DNA of 7,249 nt from a bacterium HR12. Its GTDB lineage: Bacteria; Actinomycetota; UBA4738; HRBIN12. Below the pieces are notes generated by a model. The model ran no database searches, had not been told where the DNA came from, and saw only the letters and a program-made list of their open reading frames with translations. Every line of letters begins with the position of its first letter. Positions within the stretch are counted from its first letter, which is position 1. The position numbers and the translations under genes were made by a program. This document shows positions 1 through 5,539 of the stretch, one piece after another. The stretch spans positions 1 to 7,249 of the forward strand of contig BEHO01000055.1 in the NCBI GenBank assembly GCA_002898915.1, in the 5' to 3' direction.

Positions 1-1
1 C

Positions 2-1177
2 CCTGAGGAGGGCGGGGAGGAGGAGCGGTCGACCAGGCGGCTCCTCTGGATCCTGCTCGTGGTGCTCGGCCTCGCCGCGATCGCCCTCCTCATCCTGCTG
101 CTCTGGCTCCTGCGGCCGCAGCCGGCGGGACCGGGGGCGGAAGGGCCGGCGGGGTACCCCATCCAGGTCGTCACGATGATCACCGGACGGGGAGCGGCGC
201 CGGAGGACCTGATCCGCTCGCCGCTCGGGGTGGCGTTCGATCGGGACGGCAACCTCTGGATCTCGAACACCGGGCAGTCCCGCGTCGACGTGTTCCGGCC
301 GGACGGGACGTACCTGCGCTCGGTGGGCGACATCCCGGGGCCCGGCGCGCTCTACACGCCGTACGGGATCGTGCAGGACCCGGCCACCGGGCGCGTCTAC
401 GTGGCCGACTACGCGGCGCGGAAGGTGCTCGTGTACTCGCCCACGGGCTCCTACGTCGCCCACTTCCCCGCCGACGACCAGGACCTCGACGTGTTCGGCG
501 CGGACGGGTTCACGCCCTACGACGTCCAGGTGGCCGGCGGCCGGATCGTGGTCTCCAGCAACGACGGTCTCTACTTCTTCGACCAGACCGGCCACGTGGT
601 GGCCCGCTGGGGCTTCACGTACAAGCACCGGAACGTGCGCGGCGTGGAGATCGGGATGTTCAACTTCCCCGACGCCTTCGTGGTGGACCCGGAGAGCGGG
701 CGCCTCTACGTGGCGGACACGCTGAACCGCAGGGTCGTGGCCCTCGGGCCCGACGGGCGCTGGCTGTGGGTCTCCGGGCGCCCCGACGCGAAGGGGAAGA
801 TCCGCGGGTTCTGGCAGCTGCCCCGCGGCATCGAGCTCGGGCCCGATGGCAACCTGTACGTGGTCGACACGTTCCGCTTCGACCAGAAGGGCATGGGGAC
901 CGGGCACATCGTCGTGCTCTCCCCCGAGGGCGAGCTCCTCTCGGAGTTCGGCCGCTCCGGGAGCGACGTCGGCGCCTTCAGCTTCCCGGAGCACATCGCG
1001 AGGGACGCGGGGAGCGACCTCTGGGCCATCGCGGATCGAGAGAACCACCGCGTCGTCGTCTTCCGACTGGTCACCCCGTACCCGGAGGTCGACGACCTCC
1101 AGGCCCCGAAGTACCCGAAGGGGTTCACCCGGCCCACCGACGTGTGGGCGACCCCCTCCCCTTCCCCGGTCGGCTGA
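2..1177 (+). CDS. Membrane-anchored NHL-repeat beta-propeller protein (5' end outside window)
   Basis: The first in-frame start is a GTG at 59, but the frame is open to the window edge and codons 2-58 read as an acidic stretch followed by basic RSTRR and the start of a hydrophobic helix. GTG 59 also lacks a Shine-Dalgarno and would cut the helix, so the true start is probably upstream. The helix ends at about residue 18 (counting from GTG 59) and should anchor the protein with its C-terminal bulk outside the cytoplasm. Six NHL-like blades follow at about 51-90, 98-137, 151-185, 201-240, 250-298 and 306-337, several showing the typical G-x-(L/V)-(W/Y)-V-(A/S)-(D/N) strand. This suggests a six-bladed propeller. 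There is no cysteine, so it binds no c-type heme. The tail is a short Pro/Ser linker. NHL propellers are usually protein-binding scaffolds; partner and function are unknown. It converges on hemQ with a 21-base gap. Confidence 0.85.
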   Translation, partial: PEEGGEEERSTRRLLWILLVVLGLAAIALLILLLWLLRPQPAGPGAEGPAGYPIQVVTMITGRGAAPEDLIRSPLGVAFDRDGNLWISNTGQSRVDVFRPDGTYLRSVGDIPGPGALYTPYGIVQDPATGRVYVADYAARKVLVYSPTGSYVAHFPADDQDLDVFGADGFTPYDVQVAGGRIVVSSNDGLYFFDQTGHVVARWGFTYKHRNVRGVEIGMFNFPDAFVVDPESGRLYVADTLNRRVVALGPDGRWLWVSGRPDAKGKIRGFWQLPRGIELGPDGNLYVVDTFRFDQKGMGTGHIVVLSPEGELLSEFGRSGSDVGAFSFPEHIARDAGSDLWAIADRENHRVVVFRLVTPYPEVDDLQAPKYPKGFTRPTDVWATPSPSPVG

Positions 1178-1180
1178 GCG

Positions 1181-1194
1181 TCGCCCGCGGGCGA
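1181..1194. repeat. 14-bp perfect palindrome in the convergent gap (possible bidirectional terminator)
   Basis: TCGCCCGCGGGCGA is its own reverse complement and nearly fills the 21-base gap between the stop codons of the NHL gene (plus strand) and hemQ (minus strand). As RNA it could fold from either strand into a 5-bp GC stem with a 4-base loop. No U-tract follows on either side, so a terminator role is only suggested by position. Confidence 0.4.
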
Positions 1195-1198
1195 GCCC

Positions 1199-1861
1199 CT
1201 ACACCAGGTCGGCGAGGACCGAGCGGACGTCCTTGCGGATCCCCGTGACGAAGGGGACCTCCTCCTTCGTGTAGCGACGGGCCTCCGCCTCGCGGAGCGC
1301 CCGGATGCAGTCCACGATCCGGTCCAGCTCGTCGGCCTCGAAGGCGAGGATCCACTCCCAGTCGCTCAGCCCGAACGCGCTCGTGGTGTTGGCGAGCACG
1401 TCGGGGAACCGGCGCCCGATCTCGCCGTGCTCGCGGAGCAGGGCCGCGCGCTGTTCCCGCGGGAGCAGGTACCACTCCGGCGTCCGCACGAACGGGTAGA
1501 CGCTCAGGTAGCGGCGCGGCGCCTCCCCTCGGACGAACGCGGGCTGGTGGTCGGGGCTGAACTCCGCCGGCTTCACCACCCCCAGGAATGACCAGGTCAG
1601 CGCGAGGGCTCGGCCGGCGGCCGTCCGTCGGAAGGCGACGAGCGCGTCCTGCACCGCGTCGGCGCTGGGGCCGATCAGCCAGAGCATGAGGTCGACGTCG
1701 GCCCTGAAGCCCAGGGTCGAGTACGCCCCTCGGACGGTCACCGAACCCCTCCACCCCTCGAACAGGGTCTCCACCTCCTTGGCGGCCAGGTCCGGGTCGA
1801 GGTCCGAGATCCCCTCCGCGGCCTTGAACGCCGGGTACAGCGCGTAGATCGTCTCGCCCAT
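1199..1861 (-). CDS. hemQ: Coproheme decarboxylase (HemQ/ChdC), chlorite-dismutase family
   Basis: This 220-residue protein matches the chlorite-dismutase superfamily in length and motifs. HemQ/ChdC converts coproheme III to heme b by two peroxide-dependent decarboxylations, the last step of the coproporphyrin-dependent pathway, in the cytoplasm. Visible landmarks are H105 (candidate distal base), Y122 in YPFVRTPEWY (catalytic Tyr), W130, H145 in REHGEIGRRF (proximal heme ligand) and the DWEW motif at 167-170. The relative spacing of H105, Y122, W130 and H145 equals that of His118, Tyr135, Trp143 and His158 of Corynebacterium diphtheriae ChdC, as I recall the published numbering. I see no Arg at the distal position expected in true chlorite dismutases (around 157-158), which argues for HemQ. 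The ATG at 1861 is preceded by GAGGAG at SD-like spacing. It lies 27 bases downstream of hemE and is likely co-transcribed with it. Confidence 0.93.
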   Translation of the reverse strand: MGETIYALYPAFKAAEGISDLDPDLAAKEVETLFEGWRGSVTVRGAYSTLGFRADVDLMLWLIGPSADAVQDALVAFRRTAAGRALALTWSFLGVVKPAEFSPDHQPAFVRGEAPRRYLSVYPFVRTPEWYLLPREQRAALLREHGEIGRRFPDVLANTTSAFGLSDWEWILAFEADELDRIVDCIRALREAEARRYTKEEVPFVTGIRKDVRSVLADLV

Positions 1862-1888
1862 CCTCAGCTCCTCGCGTTCCCGTCGAGA

Positions 1889-2965
1889 CTAGCGGGCTCC
1901 CGCCGCGGCGTCCTCGCCGGGCTCGCCCGTCGCCGTGTGGACCAGGTCCACGAGGCGGGCGAGCGTGTCCGGAGGCGTCTCGGGCAGCACGCCGTGGCCC
2001 AGGTTGAAGACGTGGCCGGGCCGCCCCCCGGCCCGGCCGAGCACCCGGAGCGCCTTGGCTCGAACGACCTCCCAGGGCGCCAGGCAGATCGCGGGGTCCA
2101 GGTTGCCCTGGATCCCACGGTCGGTCCCCACGCGCTCCCACGCCGCGTCCAGGGGAACCCGCCAGTCCACCCCGATCACGTCGCCGCCGGCACGCGCCAT
2201 CGGCCGGAGGAGCTCGCCGGTCCCCACCCCGAAGTGGATGCTCGGCACGCCGAGGTCCGCGACGCCCTGGAAGACCGTCCGGGCATACGGTAGGACCGCC
2301 CGTTCGTAGTCCTCGGGCTCGAGCGTCCCGACCCACGAATCGAAGACCTGGACGGCCTGGGCCCCGGCCTCGATCTGTGCCCGGAGGTGGGTCACGCAGA
2401 GATCCGCGAGGACCTCCATGAGACGAGCCCAGATGGTCGGCTCGCCGTGCAGGAGCGCCTTCGTGCGCGCCAGATCCCGCGACGGCCCGCCCTCCACGAG
2501 GTACGACGCGAGCGTGAAGGGGGCGCCCGCGAAGCCGATGAGCGGGACCTGGAGCTCCGCGCGGAGGAGGCGGATCGCCTCCAGCAGGTACGGCTCGTCC
2601 TCCTCCGGCACGAGCGGTCGGAGCCGTCGGAGATCCGCCTCGCTCCGGATCGGCTCCTCGAGGACCGGCCCCGTGCCGGACGCCACGCGGATGGGGATCC
2701 CGATGGCCTCGAGCGGAACCATGATGTCGCTGAAGACGATGGCCGCGTCGAGCGGCATGCGCCGGAGCGGCTGGAGCGAGAGCTCCACCACGACCTCCGG
2801 GTGCCGGCAGGTCTCGAGGATGTCGCGATCCCCCCGGATCTCGCGGTACTCGGGGAGGTACCGACCGGCCTGCCGCATGAACCACACCGGCGTCCGGTCG
2901 ACGGGCTGGCGACGGCAGGCCCGCAGGAAGCGATCGCGCATCGGCCTCAGCATACGGGGTGCCAT
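1889..2965 (-). CDS. hemE: Uroporphyrinogen decarboxylase (HemE)
   Basis: HemE removes four acetate carboxyl groups from uroporphyrinogen III to give coproporphyrinogen III, in the cytoplasm. From the ATG at 2965 the protein is 358 residues, close to the usual 340-360. Both family signatures are present: PVWFMRQAGRYLPEY at about 26-40, including substrate-binding R31 and R35, and GFAGAPFTLASY at about 144-155. Further family-conserved positions are D80 in FSD, Y155, S210 in FDSW and H324 in NLGHG. The frame stays open upstream to about 3334, but that part is Arg/Pro-rich with no HemE similarity and is read as chance. In-frame ATGs at 2965, 2953 and 2941 are all possible starts. None has a strong Shine-Dalgarno, and E. 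coli HemE aligns best with a start in this cluster. It heads a hemE-hemQ unit. Neither hemG/hemY-type coproporphyrinogen oxidase nor hemH lies between or beside them here. Confidence 0.95.
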   Translation of the reverse strand: MAPRMLRPMRDRFLRACRRQPVDRTPVWFMRQAGRYLPEYREIRGDRDILETCRHPEVVVELSLQPLRRMPLDAAIVFSDIMVPLEAIGIPIRVASGTGPVLEEPIRSEADLRRLRPLVPEEDEPYLLEAIRLLRAELQVPLIGFAGAPFTLASYLVEGGPSRDLARTKALLHGEPTIWARLMEVLADLCVTHLRAQIEAGAQAVQVFDSWVGTLEPEDYERAVLPYARTVFQGVADLGVPSIHFGVGTGELLRPMARAGGDVIGVDWRVPLDAAWERVGTDRGIQGNLDPAICLAPWEVVRAKALRVLGRAGGRPGHVFNLGHGVLPETPPDTLARLVDLVHTATGEPGEDAAAGAR

Positions 2966-3152
2966 CGGACCCAGGACCGACCGCCGGACCGGGCGAAAGC
3001 CCCTCCGGGCCTCGGTCGTTCGCTCCGTGGCGCCCCCGGCCCCGAGGGCTACCGTCGGGGACGAAGGAGGCGCGTCGCGATGCACGCCCCACGCCCGAGG
3101 CCGGGCGCTGCTCGGCGCACGATGGGCCGCGCCGAGGACGACCCTAGGGTCC

Positions 3153-3197
3153 CGACCCGAGGTCTCCCTCGGTCCTCGACCGCTCGGCCTCGGGTCG
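3153..3197. repeat. Nested inverted repeat in the divergent intergenic region
   Basis: CGACCCGAGG at 3153-3162 is the exact reverse complement of CCTCGGGTCG at 3188-3197. Between them CGGTC (3170-3174) pairs with GACCG (3178-3182) around a CTC loop. The whole 45 bases could fold into a two-tier hairpin on either strand. It may be a leader RNA structure or a regulator-binding site, but GC-rich DNA produces such repeats by chance fairly often. Confidence 0.4.
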
Positions 3198-3332
3198 CCG
3201 ACCGCCCGCTCCTCGGTCCGTGGCTCGAGGAGGAACTCGGGTTCCGGCGGACCGAGATACGGTTGCGCGACCGATACACGCCCCGGGCCGTCGTCCCTAC
3301 CGTGACGCTCGAGGGACGCGATCAGCCGAGGC

Positions 3333-3340
3333 AAGGAGGT
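3333..3340 (+). promoter_or_regulatory. Strong Shine-Dalgarno for the 3348 gene
   Basis: AAGGAGGT is a near-perfect anti-16S match seven bases before the ATG at 3348. It fixes the start of the small membrane-protein gene and suggests efficient translation. It is the strongest ribosome binding site in the window. Confidence 0.8.
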
Positions 3341-3347
3341 CGCGGCG

Positions 3348-3716
3348 ATGTCTCAGAGGGCGGCGGCGGTGCCCCACCGGGGCGTGGTGCAGCGGTACGC
3401 GGGGCCCGAGATGTGGGTCCTCGCCGTGGCGACGCTCGTGCTCGCCATCGGGGCGCTGCTCATCGTGATGTGGAAGCCGGAGGCGCTCGGGATCGCGCTC
3501 CTGGTCGGCCTGGCGGCCATCGGCGCCCGGGCGCTCTACGCGAAGGTCAAGGGGTCGGCGCGGAAGCGGGCCGAGGCCAGCTCCGCCGTGGCGAACGCGG
3601 GCCTTGCCGTTGCCGCGGTGTCGATCGCGCCGCTGCTGCTGTTCGCGTTCCTCTGGGCGGCGCTGCTCCTGCTGCTCGGGGTCATGTGGATCCTGAGCGC
3701 CCTCGGCGTGATCTGA
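3348..3716 (+). CDS. Small integral membrane protein of unknown function
   Basis: The 122-residue product starts at an ATG with an excellent Shine-Dalgarno. It has hydrophobic segments at about 22-42, 46-66 and 82-121; the last is long enough for two helices, giving three or four transmembrane spans. A basic loop (about 65-75, KVKGSARKR) is predicted to be cytoplasmic. There are no cysteines, no heme-binding motif and only one histidine (H10), so it is unlikely to bind metal or heme. I do not recognise a family. It lies upstream of the seven-heme/cytochrome b pair on the same strand, but a strong hairpin at 3740-3770 separates them, so it may be its own transcription unit. The strong ribosome binding site and clean start make it a real gene despite its size. 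Confidence 0.8.
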   Translation: MSQRAAAVPHRGVVQRYAGPEMWVLAVATLVLAIGALLIVMWKPEALGIALLVGLAAIGARALYAKVKGSARKRAEASSAVANAGLAVAAVSIAPLLLFAFLWAALLLLLGVMWILSALGVI

Positions 3717-3739
3717 CCCGGTCCGAGCTGACCCCCGTC

Positions 3740-3770
3740 CGGAACCGCCACCGTCCGGGTGGCGGTTCCG
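3740..3770 (+). terminator. Perfect 13-bp hairpin after the 3348 gene (U-less terminator or attenuator)
   Basis: CGGAACCGCCACC (3740-3752) and GGTGGCGGTTCCG (3758-3770) are exact reverse complements around the five-base loop GTCCG. The hairpin begins 24 bases after the stop at 3714-3716. A second small stem, GCGTCC/GGACGC (3770-3775 and 3779-3784), follows directly and shares base 3770. There is no U-tract, as is often the case for terminators in high-GC actinobacteria. By position it ends the upstream transcript or attenuates read-through into the cytochrome genes. Confidence 0.65.
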
Positions 3771-4667
3771 CGTCCGCCGGACGCCCTCGGGGCCGGCCCC
3801 GCCGCGCCGGGGCGCTCGCCCTCGTCGTGGGTCTCGGCCTCGCGGTGCTCTCCGCCCGGCCGGCGCTCGCCCAGGAGTGGCCGACGCCGAGCCCGCCCCC
3901 CCACGAACGAGTGCACCGGCTGTCACGCCCTGCCCGACATCGTGTGGGCCGACGATGGCCGGTACCGGCCGGGGCTGCTCGTCACCGGCGACGAGCTCGC
4001 GGGCAGCGTCCACCGCGACCTCTGGTGCACCGACTGTCACAGCGCGCTCCGCGCCACGATGCACGCGCGCCGCGACGCCGCCCGCGACGCCTGCGCCCGG
4101 TGCCACGAGCGACCGGCGGCCGAGTACGACGCGGGCTACCACGGGCGCGAGGGGGTGAGCGGCACGGTGCCCAAGCCGACCTGCGTCACCTGTCACGGCG
4201 CGCACCAGATCCAGCCGGCCCGGACGCGCACCTTCGCGCACCGCGCGAGCGAGCAGTGCGCCCGGTGCCACGAACAGATGGCCGAGCGGTTCGCCGGCGG
4301 CAACCCCTTCGGGATGGAGACGCATCTCGCGGGGGTCGAGGTCGCGACGTGCGCGGACTGCCACGGCTACCACCTGGTCGTGCCCACCGAGGACCCACGC
4401 TCGCCGGTGAACGAGGCGAACATCCTGGCCACCTGTCGTCGGTGCCACGCGGACGCGCCGGCGAACTTCGTGGACGTCCAGATGCACATCCCGCGCGGCG
4501 CGATCCCCGACGATCCGCGGCTGCGGGTCATCACGATCTACATGCTGACCCTGCTCATCGGGACGTTCGCGTTCTTCGGGTACCTGATGGTCCTCGGGAT
4601 CCGCTTCGAGCTGCGCAAGCAGGCCGAGCGGGCCCGGCTGCGGGAGGGCGCGGGAGGCGTGCTGTGA
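3759..4667 (+). CDS. Seven-heme c-type cytochrome with C-terminal membrane anchor (N-terminus frameshifted)
   Basis: The main frame holds seven CxxCH heme-attachment motifs, at residues 52-56, 90-94, 112-116, 142-146, 167-171, 198-202 and 226-230 counted from a GTG at 3759. Eight further histidines (for example in CVTCHGAH and CADCHGYH) could supply distal ligands, so bis-His hemes are likely. One hydrophobic helix at about 257-281 and a basic tail end the protein, placing the hemes outside the cytoplasm. The N-terminal 48 residues of this frame look artefactual. A textbook signal peptide (RPRR, a hydrophobic core, then ALA before QEW) lies in another frame at about 3794-3871. The two frames join if one C is removed from the C7 run at 3896-3902. 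The true start is unresolved: in the signal-peptide frame the only upstream candidates are GTG 3686, overlapping the previous gene, and CTG codons. Its stop overlaps the next gene, so the two are translationally coupled. Likely role: electron transfer to or from the adjacent cytochrome b. Confidence 0.85.
   Translation: MAVPRPPDALGAGPAAPGRSPSSWVSASRCSPPGRRSPRSGRRRARPPTNECTGCHALPDIVWADDGRYRPGLLVTGDELAGSVHRDLWCTDCHSALRATMHARRDAARDACARCHERPAAEYDAGYHGREGVSGTVPKPTCVTCHGAHQIQPARTRTFAHRASEQCARCHEQMAERFAGGNPFGMETHLAGVEVATCADCHGYHLVVPTEDPRSPVNEANILATCRRCHADAPANFVDVQMHIPRGAIPDDPRLRVITIYMLTLLIGTFAFFGYLMVLGIRFELRKQAERARLREGAGGVL
3896..3902 (+). other. C7 homopolymer at the frameshift point of the seven-heme cytochrome gene
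   Basis: Upstream of this run the signal-peptide frame (codon starts at position mod 3 = 2) encodes ALAQEWPTPSPPP. Downstream, the heme frame (mod 3 = 0) starts with TNECTGCH at 3903. With six Cs instead of seven the two are continuous. The site is a typical place for a homopolymer length error, a real slippage mutation or phase variation. Confidence 0.75.
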
Positions 4668-5530
4668 GCGCGATCGGGCGGGGCCGGGAGGAGCTGGTGG
4701 TCCGACGCTGGTCGTGGTGGGCCCGGGCCACCCACGCGGTGCTCGCGCTCTCGGTGTTCGGGCTCATCCTCACCGGGATGCCGATGCACTACGCCGACGC
4801 CTTCTGGGCCGAGCCCCTGCTCTGGCTCTGGCGCGGCGAGCGCGGGGCCGCCGCCGTCCACAAGGTCTGCGCCGTCGGGTTCCTCGCGTCGGCCGCGATG
4901 CACGTGATCGGCGTGCTCCTCGCCTGGATCACGGGCAGGTGGTCGCCCCGCTCCCTGCTGGACGAGGACTCGATCCTCCCCCGGTGGCGAGACGTCCGAC
5001 AGGTCGGCGAGTACATCCGCTACCTGAAGGGGGAGGGGCCGCGGCCGGCGTTCGCCCGGTTCACGTTCTGGGAGAAGTTCGACTACCTGGCCGAGGTCTG
5101 GGGCCTCCTCATCATCGGCCTGACCGGCCTCGTGATGTGGTTCCCCGCCCGCTTCCTCGCCTTCCTCCCGGGCTGGCTGGTGAACGCCGCGCGGATCTTC
5201 CACTCCTACGAGGCGCTCCTGGCGATGGGGTTCCTGTTCACCGTGCACTACTTCAACACGCACCTCCGCCCCGAGGTCTTCCCGGTGGACGAGGTGATCT
5301 TCACCGGGAACATCCCGCTCCGGGAGATCCGCGAGCGGTACCCCGGGTGGTACGAGCGCGTCGCCAGGTCGGGCCAGGTCTTCCGGGCGCGGACCGGCGC
5401 GGGCTGGATGGCGCTGCTGATCAGCGCCTTCTACCTCTCGGTGGGGTTCGTCATCCTGATGCTCGTCATGACGACCGCGGCCCTCGAGGCCGTGCGCTAC
5501 TTCGGCTGGCTGCTCACCGGCGTCGAGTAG
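4664..5530 (+). CDS. Cytochrome b561/FdnI-like membrane subunit (di-heme b-type, putative quinone-reactive)
   Basis: The 288-residue protein starts at GTG 4664, overlapping the stop of the seven-heme gene (GTGA), with GGGAGG six bases upstream. Five hydrophobic helices are visible, at about 20-42, 64-90, 143-161, 172-198 and 248-272. The first four match the four-helix core of the cytochrome b561 / formate dehydrogenase gamma / Ni-hydrogenase cytochrome b superfamily. Histidines suited to heme b binding are H24 in helix 1, H66 and H80 in helix 2, and H180 and H195 in helix 4; the 15-residue spacing of the last pair resembles the ligand pair in E. coli FdnI. The fifth helix is beyond the usual core. 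The likely role is electron exchange between the quinone pool and the seven-heme partner. There is no catalytic dehydrogenase or reductase subunit in the window, so substrate and electron direction are unknown. Confidence 0.88.
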   Translation: MSAIGRGREELVVRRWSWWARATHAVLALSVFGLILTGMPMHYADAFWAEPLLWLWRGERGAAAVHKVCAVGFLASAAMHVIGVLLAWITGRWSPRSLLDEDSILPRWRDVRQVGEYIRYLKGEGPRPAFARFTFWEKFDYLAEVWGLLIIGLTGLVMWFPARFLAFLPGWLVNAARIFHSYEALLAMGFLFTVHYFNTHLRPEVFPVDEVIFTGNIPLREIRERYPGWYERVARSGQVFRARTGAGWMALLISAFYLSVGFVILMLVMTTAALEAVRYFGWLLTGVE

Positions 5531-5539
5531 GCGCCCGGC

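Larger units (their letters stand above)
2966..3347. other. Intergenic region between divergent hemE and the small membrane-protein gene
   Basis: About 380 bases separate hemE from the gene at 3348, and promoters for both directions should lie here. I could not identify a convincing -35/-10 pair on either strand. The region holds several GC-rich inverted repeats, the clearest at 3153-3197. It also contains an SD-like AAGGAGG at 3064-3070, nine bases before an ATG at 3080, but the frame that follows has no stop until it merges with downstream genes and its product is Arg/Pro-rich. No RNA gene or riboswitch is recognisable. Confidence 0.6.

Noticed and set aside
1199..1861. True chlorite dismutase (chlorite detoxification)
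   Set aside because: I see no distal Arg at the position expected for chlorite dismutases, the His/Tyr/Trp set fits coproheme decarboxylase, and the hemE neighbour supports a heme-synthesis role.
1125..3092. Long minus-strand open frame of 655 codons overlapping hemE and hemQ
   Set aside because: It is an out-of-frame shadow of two clearly recognised genes, with low-complexity Arg/Gly/Pro composition and no domain signature.
2966..3334. N-terminal extension of hemE by about 120 residues
   Set aside because: The frame is open, but the extension has no HemE similarity, is Arg/Pro-rich, and would make the enzyme much longer than the family norm. ATG candidates at 2941-2965 match the expected N-terminus.
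3064..3347. Possible small gene starting at ATG 3080 with an SD-like AAGGAGG
   Set aside because: The frame has no stop before overlapping the real gene at 3348 and merging with downstream frames, and its product is Arg/Pro-rich without a recognisable fold. Kept only as an observation.
3896..3902. Programmed +1 ribosomal frameshift for the seven-heme cytochrome
   Set aside because: A skipped C in the run would join the frames, but there is no slow or stop codon at the shift site and no obvious stimulatory signal, while homopolymer length errors are common. Sequencing error or mutation is simpler.
3297..4487. Minus-strand open frame of 396 codons opposite the cytochrome genes
   Set aside because: It is antisense to seven CxxCH motifs and a membrane protein, is Arg-rich and has no motif; a shadow frame.
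2387..4663. Very long plus-strand open frame running through to the cytochrome b gene (over 1000 codons)
   Set aside because: Only the part from GTG 4664 is a real protein; the signal peptide at 3794-3871 also falls in this frame. The rest is antisense to hemE or out of frame with known genes, and is Arg/Pro/Gly-rich as expected for chance frames in high-GC DNA.
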